Shown: piece by piece, positions 44,463 through 53,241 of the stretch | Position numbering within the stretch: the first letter of the stretch is position 1 | Layout: each line of letters starts with the position of its first letter | Origin: Schlegelella_A sp038231215 | GTDB lineage: Bacteria > Pseudomonadota > Gammaproteobacteria > Burkholderiales > Burkholderiaceae_C | Assembly (NCBI GenBank): GCA_038231215.1 | Contig: JBBRLS010000007.1 | Span: 41,693 to 105,692, forward strand | DNA length: 64,000 nt | Direction: 5' to 3' | The notes under the pieces: generated by a model | Seen by the model: the letters and a program-made list of their open reading frames with translations, nothing else | What the model was told of the DNA's origin: nothing | Databases searched by the model: none | Program-made: the position numbers and the translations under genes

Positions 44463-47085
44463 GCGCCGCCGGTCCTCGCTGCTCGACTTCGCGATCGCCG
44501 CGAGCGTCGTCGTCGTGCCGGTGATGCTCGCCATCGTCCTGCTCGTGGCAGTCGTTCGGCCCGCCGATGCCGACGCCTCGCCGGCCGCGCGCGACGCCGA
44601 GGAGCGCTACCTGAGCGTTCGCCTCGTCGCCGCGCTGAAGACCTTCGAGCCGGCGGTGGTCGCGCGCGACGCGGCAGCACCGTTGCCGGCGGCGGCCGAC
44701 ATCCTCGTCGCGTTGCCGGCCTGCCGCGCCGAGTGGCATGGCGCTTCGCAGCTGCGTGCCTGGCTGGCCGAGCAGGGGATGGCGCGCCCGGCGGCGCCGG
44801 CCGTCGCCGACCAGGTGGCGGCGCAGCTTGCTGCCTTCGACGCGGCGCTGCGCGCCTTCAGCACCCGTGCCAACGCGCGAGTCGAGGCGCCGCTGGCCTT
44901 CGACGCAAAGCGCTGGTTCGCGGCCGCGTCCGAGCGCCTCGCCGCGTCGCCCGAAAACGCCGGCCCGACGCCGCGCCTGCGCATGCGCTGCAACGACCTC
45001 GTCGACGCGCTCGGCGCACTCGCGCGCAGCGATGCGGCGATGCTCGAGCGGCTGTCGTGGCGCGGCAGCGAGAGCCGCGCCGTGCTCGCGCACTGGCGAC
45101 CGGAGCAGAGGGTGGCGATCCCCGAGCGCCAGGTGACGCGGCGAAATCCCTGGAGCGGCCTCGGCGGCTGCATCTACTTCGGCGAGCACGGCCCGGGCGA
45201 GGCCGCGGCGCCTTTCCTCGCCGTGGCGCGCAGCGTGCAACGTCGCGTCTGCGCGCTGCCGCAGCTCGCCGGCGGCGGCGCGGCGGCGCCGGCGAAAGGC
45301 GAGCCACGGGTCCTCGCTGGCGAGCCCGGCATCGACGATCCGTTCGACGATTCGCGCTGGCAAGTGCCGCCCTCGCTGCAGGCGATGCTGCAGCCGCTCG
45401 AATCGCTGCGCCAGCCGACCGGCGCGCTCTATCGCCTGCAAACCGATGCGTCGCCGGTGGGCGGCACGATGGTGCCGGCCCGGCCGAACCGCATCGTCCT
45501 CGACGGCAGTGGCGTCGATGTCGGCTTCTCGATCGACCTGACGATCGACCCCGGGCTGCAGGCACTGGCGCAGCAGACTGCCGCCTGCTACACGGGGCGG
45601 CACGACGTCTGCCGTGCGCTCGGCATGCGGCGCCAGGACGACAAGGAGCGCGAGCTCGGCGACGCCTTGCTCGAAGGGGCGATGGTGCGCATGGCCGCGG
45701 TGGCGGTGATCGACGTCGCCAGCGGTCGCATCGAGGCGCTCGCCGGCGCGCTCTCGCCGTGCGCGCGCCAGGAGGTCGATGGTCCTGGCCGCGACGCAAG
45801 CTGCGACAAGCGGCTGCCGTACCCGGTGCAGTACCGCCCCGACGCGCTCCTCAACCCCGCTGTCTTCCACGACGCGATGCCAGCCTCGACGATCAAGCCG
45901 ATCATGGCCACCGCCTATCTCTCCGATCCCGAGGTCGGCGCGCGCTGGCTCGCGGCCGAGCAGGCAGCGATGAAGAAGGAGGGCATTCCGGCGCGCGACA
46001 GCCTGCGCGGCCAGCTCATGCGATCCGATTCGGCGCGCTTCCTCGACCGCATGTTCTGCAGCGACAAGGGCTTTGCCGAGTGCCGACGCCCGTGGCGGGT
46101 GCAGGCCGCGGCCGCCGCCTTCGGCTGGAACGCCGGCTGCGCCGAGGCTCGTGCCGATTGCGGCAAGCGCGACCTGTTGTTCGGCGGCGCGCTCGGCGAC
46201 GCAGCCACGGCTTCGCTGGCGACGCCGGTCGCCTACGGCCGGCTGATGAGCGAGCCGCTCGTCGCCCGGCCGGGCTCGGCGATGCACCTCATGCCGCCGG
46301 CCGCGCTCGACGCGGCGATCGTGCGCCGCTGCGCCGCGGGCCCCGACGAGCGTCGGCAAAGCGACGACGACTGGGAGAAGTGCCGCGGCGGTCATGTCGT
46401 CGACACCGTCGCCGAAGGCTGGGGCCAGGGGCACGCGCGCGCCAGCGCCCTCGGCATCGCCGGCATGATGGCGACGCTCGCCGCGGCCGCCAACGGCCAG
46501 GCCGCGGTCGCGCCGCCGCATCTCGTCGACGCGGTGCGCGGCGTCGCCGGCGGCGCCGACGCGGCCGCGCGCGACGCAGCACTGCGACGCTGGCATGTAG
46601 CGCCCGTCAAGTCGACGGGCCTTTCCGCGGAGGCCGCCGCGGTGATCCTCAGCGGCCTCTCGTACAGCCATCGTGCCGGCACCGCACGCACCGCCTGCGA
46701 ACAGGTATTCGACGCGAAGCGCTGTCGCGATTTCGACTGGCTCGCCGGCAAGACCGGAACGCCCAGCTTTCCGAGCGACGGCATCGCCCTCGACACGTTG
46801 GCGCGGCTCTGCCCGAAGGGCGGTGTCGAGGCCGCGACGCCTGCGTCGGCACGCGGCCCCTGCAGCTCGCTGCGTCCCTACAAGTGGTACGTCGCCGCCT
46901 GGCGCGCCGATCCCGAAGGCCACGGGCCGTGGACGAAGGCGATCGCCGTGCTGACCGAGCGCAACTGGTTGCGCGCGAGCGGCCAGGTACACGGCGCGGG
47001 CGACCACGGGCCGAACCCGTCGGCCGAGATCGCGATGCAGATCGCCGGCCGGCGCGCCGGCTTCATCGCCGGGAGCGCGCCATGA
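44455..47085 (+). CDS. Penicillin-binding protein, transpeptidase (class B-like)
   Basis: This 876-residue protein has one N-terminal membrane helix (about residues 9-35) and a long periplasmic part. The transpeptidase domain begins near LTIDPGLQALAQQTA and AAVAVIDVASGRIEALAGAL. The active-site motif is S478-T-I-K481 (in AMPASTIKPIMATAY), and K766-T-G768 lies in DWLAGKTGTPSFPSD. The motif normally SxN appears as S524-D-S526 (RSDSARFLDRMF), lacking Asn or Asp at the third place. SxxK to KTG spans 285 residues, longer than usual, with Cys-rich inserts (CSDKGFAECRR, NAGCAEARADCGKR). It is paired with the SEDS gene (eight-base overlap), as in RodA-PBP2. Confidence 0.88.
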   Translation: MAERRRSSLLDFAIAASVVVVPVMLAIVLLVAVVRPADADASPAARDAEERYLSVRLVAALKTFEPAVVARDAAAPLPAAADILVALPACRAEWHGASQLRAWLAEQGMARPAAPAVADQVAAQLAAFDAALRAFSTRANARVEAPLAFDAKRWFAAASERLAASPENAGPTPRLRMRCNDLVDALGALARSDAAMLERLSWRGSESRAVLAHWRPEQRVAIPERQVTRRNPWSGLGGCIYFGEHGPGEAAAPFLAVARSVQRRVCALPQLAGGGAAAPAKGEPRVLAGEPGIDDPFDDSRWQVPPSLQAMLQPLESLRQPTGALYRLQTDASPVGGTMVPARPNRIVLDGSGVDVGFSIDLTIDPGLQALAQQTAACYTGRHDVCRALGMRRQDDKERELGDALLEGAMVRMAAVAVIDVASGRIEALAGALSPCARQEVDGPGRDASCDKRLPYPVQYRPDALLNPAVFHDAMPASTIKPIMATAYLSDPEVGARWLAAEQAAMKKEGIPARDSLRGQLMRSDSARFLDRMFCSDKGFAECRRPWRVQAAAAAFGWNAGCAEARADCGKRDLLFGGALGDAATASLATPVAYGRLMSEPLVARPGSAMHLMPPAALDAAIVRRCAAGPDERRQSDDDWEKCRGGHVVDTVAEGWGQGHARASALGIAGMMATLAAAANGQAAVAPPHLVDAVRGVAGGADAAARDAALRRWHVAPVKSTGLSAEAAAVILSGLSYSHRAGTARTACEQVFDAKRCRDFDWLAGKTGTPSFPSDGIALDTLARLCPKGGVEAATPASARGPCSSLRPYKWYVAAWRADPEGHGPWTKAIAVLTERNWLRASGQVHGAGDHGPNPSAEIAMQIAGRRAGFIAGSAP

Positions 47086-47438
47086 CGCGGCCGGCCCGCC
47101 CGCAGGCCGCCGCGGCGAAGGCGCGCGTTGAGTGCGTCGACGTGCCGCCGCCGCTCGTCTGGACTTTCGACGGCCCGTTCGAGCGCTGCCTGGCCGACGT
47201 GGAGGACACGCTGCGCCGTGGCCTCGTCCTGGTCGGCGATGTTTCGCGCGTCGCCTTGCTGATCGACCTCTCGCTGCCGGCCCTGCAGCGACGAATCGTC
47301 GCCGGCGATGCGCTGCAACCCGCATGGGGCCGCTTCCAGGAGCGCCTCGCCGGCTACGGCTTGCCGACACCGCCGCGCGTGCGCCATCTCCGTGCCGACG
47401 GGCCGCTCGCCACCCTCGTCGTCGCCTATCGCAACTGA
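47082..47438 (+). CDS. Small protein of unknown function in SEDS/PBP/kinase operon
   Basis: This 118-residue protein begins at ATG 47082, overlapping the PBP stop by four bases. There is no signal peptide or membrane helix; it should be cytoplasmic. Sequence segments such as PPLVWTFDGPFERCLADVED, LVGDVSRVALLIDLSLPALQ and RHLRADGPLATLVVAYRN suggest a compact alpha/beta fold. I recognise no family. Translational coupling to the PBP and position before the FHA gene suggest it belongs to the module, perhaps as an adaptor, but nothing in the sequence shows a mechanism. Confidence 0.72.
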   Translation: MTRPARPQAAAAKARVECVDVPPPLVWTFDGPFERCLADVEDTLRRGLVLVGDVSRVALLIDLSLPALQRRIVAGDALQPAWGRFQERLAGYGLPTPPRVRHLRADGPLATLVVAYRN

Positions 47439-47459
47439 CTTCTTTCGAAAGCCTTCATC

Positions 47460-48977
47460 ATGTCGCTCAAGAACTGGATCCTGCACGGCGTGCACCGCAT
47501 GAACGGGCTGGTGTCGCGCGTCGACCTGCCCCAGCGCGAGCCCGAACTCGAGGCTTCGTCGTCGTCGTCGCCGGCCGGGCCGTATGCGCCGCGTCGCCCG
47601 CGCGCCGCGCGCAGCGCCGGCCGCGAGCCGGGGCTGGCGAGCGCCGAGCCGCTCGGTGCCTATGCCCTGCTCATCGACGCGATTCGCGACGAGCTCGAGC
47701 ACTTCGTCGCCAGCCAGGTGCGCCTGCACCTGGCCATCGCCGACCACGACCGCTTCCTCCTCACCGCGATCGGCATTGCCTGCGGCCCCGAAGGCGCGGG
47801 CCGGCCGCTGCTGCAGCAGTTCGTGCGCGAGTTCAAGCCGGAGCAGGTGAAACGCTACCTCGCCCGCGAGGTGATCAGCGGCCTGGCCAACGCCGCGGCG
47901 ATCGACCTGTCGCAATTCGCCGGCCTGTTCGACGCCGACGCGGAGGCCGCGGCGCGCGAGGAAGAAGAGGGCGGCGAATATCGCGAGCTGATCGCTTCGT
48001 TGCGCAGCACGCCGGCGCCGCTGCCCGGCGTCTACCGCGTCAGCGTCGTCGGCCGCTGGGTCGAGCTCGATGCGGCGCGGCGCGGCACGCCGCCATCGCC
48101 GCTGCGTGGCGCGCCGGCGACGCCGCCGCTGCCCGGCGAGCGCTACGAGTTCGATGTCGAGGACGGCAGCGGCCGCCGCCGCGTCGTCCTGCAGGGCGTC
48201 GTTCCGGGGCGGCGCTACGTCGTCGGCAACGGCGAGGGTGCCGATGTGCGCATCGAAGGCACTTTCGTCAGCCGGCGCCACGCCGAACTCTGGCTCGAGG
48301 AGGGTGCGTGGTGGGTGGCCGACGCCGGCTCGACCAACGGCGTGCGCGTCGAGCCGACCGGCCTCTTGCAGCGCCGCGCCGCCGACCCGACGGTGGTGGG
48401 CGCGGCGCCGGTGCGCCTCGGCGAGAGCCGGCGCATCGTTCTCTCGGCGCGCGCCGAAGGGCCGGCCAGCGATTACCCGTGGCTGGCGCTGCGCCAGCCG
48501 CCGAGCGGCGCCTCGCTGGTCACGCCGATCGCCAGCAGCAGCGGCGCGTCGCCAACGCCGCGCACCGCGATCCTGCAGACACACGCCGCGGCCACGCTGA
48601 CGACGCCGACGACGCAGGTGACGGTGCGCATCGACGAGAGCGTCTTCCGCCTCAGCCTGGCCCACGCCGCCGGCGTGCGCACGCTGCCCCTCTCGGCGAC
48701 GTCGCTGCCGGTGAGCGTCGGTCGCTCGCGCCACCAGACGCTGGTCGTCGACCGCAGCCACGAAGGCGTCTCCGGGCATCACCTCGACATCGTCGAGCTC
48801 GACGACGATGGAGCGACCGTCGTCGTCCATGGCGACAACGGCATCCTCGTCGACGGCGAGCGCCATCCGTGCGGTGCGCGGCTGCGCTGGCGCGCCGGAC
48901 AGACGCTCGTGCTCGGCGAGTCGACGCCGGCGCAAGCGCCATGCAGCCTCGAGCTGACGCGGCCGAACGGAGGCTGA
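47460..48977 (+). CDS. Protein with two FHA phosphothreonine-binding domains
   Basis: This 505-residue cytoplasmic protein begins with a helical N-terminal domain (about residues 65-165) of unknown type. FHA domain 1 (about 255-325) has YVVGNGEGADVRIEGTFVSR, RHAEL and AGSTNGVRV, the classic G-x-x-x..S-R-x-H..N-G set. FHA domain 2 (about 415-490) has LPVSVGRSRHQTLVVDRSHE, SGHHLDIVEL and HGDNGILVDG. FHA domains bind phosphothreonine peptides, so it is the natural reader of the kinase encoded in the same operon. The gene starts 21 bases after the small-protein gene, and its stop lies one base before the phosphatase start. Confidence 0.9.
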   Translation: MSLKNWILHGVHRMNGLVSRVDLPQREPELEASSSSSPAGPYAPRRPRAARSAGREPGLASAEPLGAYALLIDAIRDELEHFVASQVRLHLAIADHDRFLLTAIGIACGPEGAGRPLLQQFVREFKPEQVKRYLAREVISGLANAAAIDLSQFAGLFDADAEAAAREEEEGGEYRELIASLRSTPAPLPGVYRVSVVGRWVELDAARRGTPPSPLRGAPATPPLPGERYEFDVEDGSGRRRVVLQGVVPGRRYVVGNGEGADVRIEGTFVSRRHAELWLEEGAWWVADAGSTNGVRVEPTGLLQRRAADPTVVGAAPVRLGESRRIVLSARAEGPASDYPWLALRQPPSGASLVTPIASSSGASPTPRTAILQTHAAATLTTPTTQVTVRIDESVFRLSLAHAAGVRTLPLSATSLPVSVGRSRHQTLVVDRSHEGVSGHHLDIVELDDDGATVVVHGDNGILVDGERHPCGARLRWRAGQTLVLGESTPAQAPCSLELTRPNGG

Positions 48978-48978
48978 G

Positions 48979-49878
48979 GTGGCGCACTTCTCGTCCTTGC
49001 CCCGCGGCCTGGTGACGCCGCTCGAGCCCTCGTCGGCGCGGCTGTCGCGCAGCCGCGTCGCGCTGCCCTCCTCGGCGCGGGAGGCGAGCTACAGCATCGC
49101 CTTCGGCCGCATCGATGCCGCCGTCGCTTCGTCGTGCGGCAGCCTGCACGATCGCAACGAAGACGCGCACTCGACGGTCGGCCACCCGTCGCTGCTCTTC
49201 GTCGTCGCCGACGGCGTCGGCGGCGGCGCGATGCCCGAGACGGCGAGCCGCGAGCTCGTCGATCAGTTGCACGCCGCGCTCGACGGCCGCCGCGTCGACG
49301 CTGGTGCGGTCGGCCGCGCGATGCTCGGTGCCGACCGCGCCATCGCCGATCGCATTGCCAGAGTGACCGCCGCACCCGGCGCCGCGACCGTCGTGCTCTG
49401 CGCCCCGGTCAACGTGCTCGCCTCGAAGTGGCTGGTCGCCTGGGTCGGCGACTGTCGCGCCTATCGGCTGTCGGGCGGCGCCGAGCCGCGGCTCGACCTG
49501 TTGACGCGCGACGACACCTTCCGCCTGCTCGACGAGACGGCACCGACCGGTGGCTCGCCCGACGACCCGGCGCGCATGGTCGGCAACGGCGCCGTCGCCG
49601 GCGTCAACGCCGTCGTCCGCTCACTCGGCTGCGGCGAACTGCTCGTGCTCTGCAGCGACGGCGTGCACAAGCACGTCGCGCCGGCCGAATGGCGGCGTGT
49701 GCTGGCGCAGCCGGTGTCGCTGGCGCGGCGCTGCGACGACCTGATCGCGCTCGCCAGCGCCAACGGCAGCACCGACGACGCGACCGTGCTGCTGGTGCAG
49801 CGCACCGGCTTCGCGAGGGCGCTGCCGCCCTGGCTGCCGGGGCGTGGCCGACGCGCGCCCACCGGAGGCCGGCCATGA
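48979..49878 (+). CDS. PP2C-type Ser/Thr protein phosphatase
   Basis: This 299-residue metal-dependent phosphatase shows the PP2C motifs: HDRNEDAHS (motif 1), FVVADGVGGGAMPETAS (motif 2), WVGDCRAYRLSGG (motif 8-like), LLVLCSDGVHKHV, and GSTDDATVLLVQ near the end, which give the Asp residues for Mn/Mg binding. It is the expected eraser of the kinase mark. The start is GTG 48979, one base after the FHA gene, and the stop overlaps the kinase start by four bases. There is no membrane helix, unlike mycobacterial PstP. A 40-residue N-terminal tail precedes the fold. Confidence 0.92.
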   Translation: MAHFSSLPRGLVTPLEPSSARLSRSRVALPSSAREASYSIAFGRIDAAVASSCGSLHDRNEDAHSTVGHPSLLFVVADGVGGGAMPETASRELVDQLHAALDGRRVDAGAVGRAMLGADRAIADRIARVTAAPGAATVVLCAPVNVLASKWLVAWVGDCRAYRLSGGAEPRLDLLTRDDTFRLLDETAPTGGSPDDPARMVGNGAVAGVNAVVRSLGCGELLVLCSDGVHKHVAPAEWRRVLAQPVSLARRCDDLIALASANGSTDDATVLLVQRTGFARALPPWLPGRGRRAPTGGRP

Positions 49879-52283
49879 CGCCGAGCGCGATCGACCGCGT
49901 CTTCGGCCGCGGCCGCCTGCGCATGGTCACCGGCGATCACGTCGAGGTGTTCCGCGAGGAAGCGCAGCCGGGCGAGCGCCGCCGCTACACCAAGCGATTC
50001 CTCGCCACCCCCGAGGGCGACTTTCGCCAATGGACAGAGCGCGAGTGGCGCATCCTCGCCCGCCTCGTCGGCCACGGCATCGGCCCGGTTCCCGACGTGG
50101 TCCAGTTCGACCGCGGCGCCGCCGGCCGCCAGGCGCTGGTGCAGACCTACGACGCCGGCGTCACCATCGACCACTGGGCGACGCTGCTGCCGGTGCAACG
50201 CGACGGCATCATGCTCGGCCACGTGTTCGAGGACTGCGCCCACTGGTGGGCGCTGGCCCGGGCGAGCCTGGTCGCGCTCGACGCGATCCACGAGATCCAT
50301 CTCGTCCACCTCGATCTCAAGGCCGACAACGTCTGCATCCCGGTCGGACCGGCCGAGTTCGATCCGGCGCGCGCCGGTGACTGCCTCCATCCCGACTTCG
50401 AACGCATCGCGCTGATCGACTTTGCCTTCTCGCTCGTCTCGGGCGAGCGTCTCGACAGCGCCCTGCCGATCGCGCGGCAGACGGAATACGACTACCAATC
50501 GCCGCGCCTGCTGGAGGCGCTCGAGGAGGGCAGCCGCGGCAACCTGTGGCCGACGCGCCAGCTCGACTGGCGCTGCGATTTGTTCAGCCTGGCGGCGATG
50601 CTGCGCCGCTACCTGCCCGATCCGGTCAACGCCGACGCGCACGGCTGGACGGTCGAGCGGCGCGGCCTGGCGCGCGCGCTGGTGCGCCGCCTGCTCGAGG
50701 TGCACGACGCCGAGCTGCCGACGAGGCGACCGCATGCCGAGCTGATCGCCCTGGCTTCGGCACCGCTCGACGAGCCCGCGCTGGACGCCTCGCTGCGCCG
50801 CGGCTGGAGCCTCGGCGAGCGCGCGTCCGCCGACGGCGACGACGACTCGCCGACGCCGATCACGCGCATCGCCCTGCCGCTCGTCCTCGTGCCTTCGGCG
50901 GCGCTGGCGGCCGAGCCGATCGAGCTCGACCGCAGCGATGTCGACGACTGGGCCGCCGCCAATCCGCCGCCGCGGGCACGACGCCGCGGCGCGGCCTGGA
51001 TCGCCGCCGCCGCCGTTGCCGGCATGGTGGTGGCGAGCGTGCCGCTGCTCGGCGAAGCATGGCGCGCCTGGAAGGCGCCCGCCAAGGCGCCGCAGCCGGC
51101 GACGAGCGTCGCCGCAGCGCCATCGTCATCGCTGCCGCCGCGCCGTGCAGCGGTGGCGGCCGCGGCGACGCCGTCGTCACCTGCGGCGGCATTGCCGGAG
51201 GCGAGTGCCGTCGTGGCAGCCAGGTCGGCGCCGCCGCCCGCCCCGGTGCCGCGCCCGATCGACGCTGAGCCGCGTCGCAGCGGCGGCGCGACGATGCCGC
51301 CCCGTACCGCGTCGGCAAGCCCGACCGCGCTCCCGCGACGCGCGACGCCGACCCGCCTCGCATCGGCCGCGCCGCGTCCTGTCCCGACGCTGCGGCCGAA
51401 CGCGGAGGCGGTCGTCGCCCGCACGGCGACGCGCGGCAATGTGCGCACGCCGATCTACCTGCCGCCGGCGGTCGGGCTCGCGCCGTTGCCGACGCCGGCG
51501 CGCGTCGCCCTCGCGGCACCGTCGCCGGCCGGGCCGCAAGCAACGCCGCTGCGGCAGGCCGACGAGAGCGCCGCTGTCATGGCGCAGGTCGACTACACGC
51601 AGCGTGGCAACGATCTGCTGGCGATGCAGATCCCGCGCATCGCCCAGCGTGCCGAGCGCATGGTGTTGCGCGTTCTCTTCGCTGCGGCGCGCGCCGACGA
51701 GGACGGCCGTGACGACGATGCGGTGCGCCGCGAGGCCGGCTCGATCCGCCTCGCGCCCGACGATCCGCAACTCGTCGAGGGCAATGCGGCCAGTGAGGCG
51801 CGTGGACTGAACGAGGCCGCGCGTGTCGCGCTGCGCCGCGGCGACCTGCGCGAGGCCGTGGCACTGCAGACACGTGCGTTCGGGGCGAACCCGGTCGACG
51901 CCGAGGTCGTCGGCGGTCTGGCCTTCATGCGGCTGCGTCAAGCGCCGGCGCAGGCGGAAGCGGCGCGTCGACTGGCCCTGCACGCGCTGACGCTGCACGA
52001 CTGGAAGCACCCGGCCGGGCGCATCGAGGACTGGCACACCTTCGCCATCGCCAGCGCCCTCTCGGGTCACGATCGCGACGCGCGCAATGCCTGGCTGGTG
52101 GCGCTCGCCCTCGGCACCGACACCGAGCGCGAATGTCGCGCCGGCATGGACGCCTACGCGCTCTACGGCGAGCCGCTGCGCACGCCGGTGGAGGCGATGC
52201 TGTATCGCGCCAACGCGGCCGCGCGCTCGCCGCATCCGCGGCTGTGCGAATGGCCGCCGCACTGGGCGGCGAACCTTCGCTAG
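49875..52283 (+). CDS. Atypical transmembrane Ser/Thr protein kinase
   Basis: This 802-residue protein has an N-terminal kinase fold with Lys40 (YTKRFL) and Glu in the TEREWRIL helix. The catalytic loop is H145-L-D147-L-K149-A-D-N152 and the metal motif D182-F-A184. Thus Asp, Lys and Asn of catalysis remain, but the Arg of HRD is Leu and the Gly of DFG is Ala. The glycine-rich loop is weak (FGRGRLRM). A transmembrane helix lies near residues 373-395, then a Pro/Ala/Arg-rich stretch to about 550. The C-terminal helical repeat domain (about 570-790, AASEARGLNEAARVALRRGD) is expected outside the cytoplasm. Last gene of the operon; it lacks PASTA repeats. Confidence 0.87.
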   Translation: MTPSAIDRVFGRGRLRMVTGDHVEVFREEAQPGERRRYTKRFLATPEGDFRQWTEREWRILARLVGHGIGPVPDVVQFDRGAAGRQALVQTYDAGVTIDHWATLLPVQRDGIMLGHVFEDCAHWWALARASLVALDAIHEIHLVHLDLKADNVCIPVGPAEFDPARAGDCLHPDFERIALIDFAFSLVSGERLDSALPIARQTEYDYQSPRLLEALEEGSRGNLWPTRQLDWRCDLFSLAAMLRRYLPDPVNADAHGWTVERRGLARALVRRLLEVHDAELPTRRPHAELIALASAPLDEPALDASLRRGWSLGERASADGDDDSPTPITRIALPLVLVPSAALAAEPIELDRSDVDDWAAANPPPRARRRGAAWIAAAAVAGMVVASVPLLGEAWRAWKAPAKAPQPATSVAAAPSSSLPPRRAAVAAAATPSSPAAALPEASAVVAARSAPPPAPVPRPIDAEPRRSGGATMPPRTASASPTALPRRATPTRLASAAPRPVPTLRPNAEAVVARTATRGNVRTPIYLPPAVGLAPLPTPARVALAAPSPAGPQATPLRQADESAAVMAQVDYTQRGNDLLAMQIPRIAQRAERMVLRVLFAAARADEDGRDDDAVRREAGSIRLAPDDPQLVEGNAASEARGLNEAARVALRRGDLREAVALQTRAFGANPVDAEVVGGLAFMRLRQAPAQAEAARRLALHALTLHDWKHPAGRIEDWHTFAIASALSGHDRDARNAWLVALALGTDTERECRAGMDAYALYGEPLRTPVEAMLYRANAAARSPHPRLCEWPPHWAANLR

Positions 52284-52397
52284 TCGCCGCTCGGTTCGGC
52301 GACCCGATCGCTTTCTTCAATCACTTCCCCTGCGAGCGCGAAGCCCGCATGATCGGGCATCGTCATCGCGACCCTGACGGTCCGGAGAATCCTTGCC

Positions 52398-52532
52398 ATG
52401 AACACCGCCCAAGCGCACACGCTGCCGAAGTCGCTGGGCACCTTCCAGTTGTGGGGCATCGCCGTCGGCCTGGTGCCTACACTGACGACGTGGCAGCGCC
52501 GCGGAGACGCGCTGGCGGCGGCGAGCGCGTGA
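52398..52532 (+). pseudogene. Truncated ethanolamine-permease-like gene, 5' remnant
   Basis: A reading frame of 44 codons starts at ATG 52398 with AAHTLPKSLGTFQLWGIAVG-like residues (TLPKSLGTFQLWGIAVGLV), which matches the start of ethanolamine/amino-acid permeases of the APC family, where the next residues should be ISGEYFGWSYGW. After GLV the match stops abruptly near 52475 and the frame runs out at 52532. The permease was thus cut after its first 25 residues or so. The stop overlaps the start of the next gene (GTGA), so the remnant still leads translation into the hydrolase. Confidence 0.62.
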
Positions 52533-53230
52533 ACGAACGGTCGTCGTCCGAAGCACGACCGCTGACCCTTCGCGTCGGTGAAAGCGAAGCCGTCTCGGCG
52601 CTTCTCGACGCACCCGAGGGCGCGCGCGCCTGCTACGTGTTCGCGCACGGCGCGGGCGCCGGCATGAGCCATTCGTTCATGACCGCGTTCGCGGCCGGCC
52701 TCGCGGCGCGCGGGGTCGCGACCTTGCGCTATCAGTTCCCGTACATGGAGAAGGGATCGAAGCGCCCCGACGCGCCCACACTCGCGCACGCCACGGTGCG
52801 CGCCGCGGTCGCCGAGGCGGCGCGGCAGTACCCGGGCCTGCCGCTCTTTGCCGGTGGCAAGTCGTTCGGTGGCCGCATGACGTCGCAGGCGCAGGCCAAG
52901 GCGCCCATGCCTGGCGTGCGGGGCCTCGTCTTCGCCGGCTTTCCGCTCCATCCCGCGGGCCAGCCAGGCGTCGATCGCGCCGACCACTTGTCGAAGGTCG
53001 AGGTGCCGATGCTGTTCCTGCAAGGCACGCGCGACGAGCTCGCGGAGTCGAGCCTGATCGCCGCGACGACCGGGAAGCTCGGTGCACGGGCGACACTCGG
53101 TCTTTTCGACGACGCCGACCATTCCTTCCACGTTCGCGCAAAGAGCGGTCGCAACGACGCGCAGGTGCGCGATGCGATGCTCGACGCCGTCGTCGCCTGG
53201 ATTGCGACGCACGACGGCGACCTTCACTGA
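52529..53230 (+). CDS. Alpha/beta hydrolase, KANL3/Tex30-like
   Basis: This 233-residue protein has CYVFAHGAGAGMSHSFMTAF, the oxyanion-loop segment of the KANL3/Tex30-like (dienelactone-hydrolase-related) group. The nucleophile elbow is FAGGKSFGGRMTSQ (Ser in GKSFGG), the acid is in LFLQGTRDELAE, and the His is in DDADHSFHV. It is cytoplasmic; physiological substrate unknown. The start is GTG 52529, overlapping the stop of the permease remnant. The frame is open further upstream, and the native 5' region may have been altered by the same deletion. An SDR gene follows 11 bases on. Confidence 0.87.
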   Translation: MNERSSSEARPLTLRVGESEAVSALLDAPEGARACYVFAHGAGAGMSHSFMTAFAAGLAARGVATLRYQFPYMEKGSKRPDAPTLAHATVRAAVAEAARQYPGLPLFAGGKSFGGRMTSQAQAKAPMPGVRGLVFAGFPLHPAGQPGVDRADHLSKVEVPMLFLQGTRDELAESSLIAATTGKLGARATLGLFDDADHSFHVRAKSGRNDAQVRDAMLDAVVAWIATHDGDLH

Positions 53231-53241
53231 AAGAAAGACGC

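Noticed and set aside
44398..47370. 990-codon minus-strand open frame opposite the PBP
   Set aside because: Antisense artefact of high third-position GC; the PBP motifs on the plus strand explain the region.
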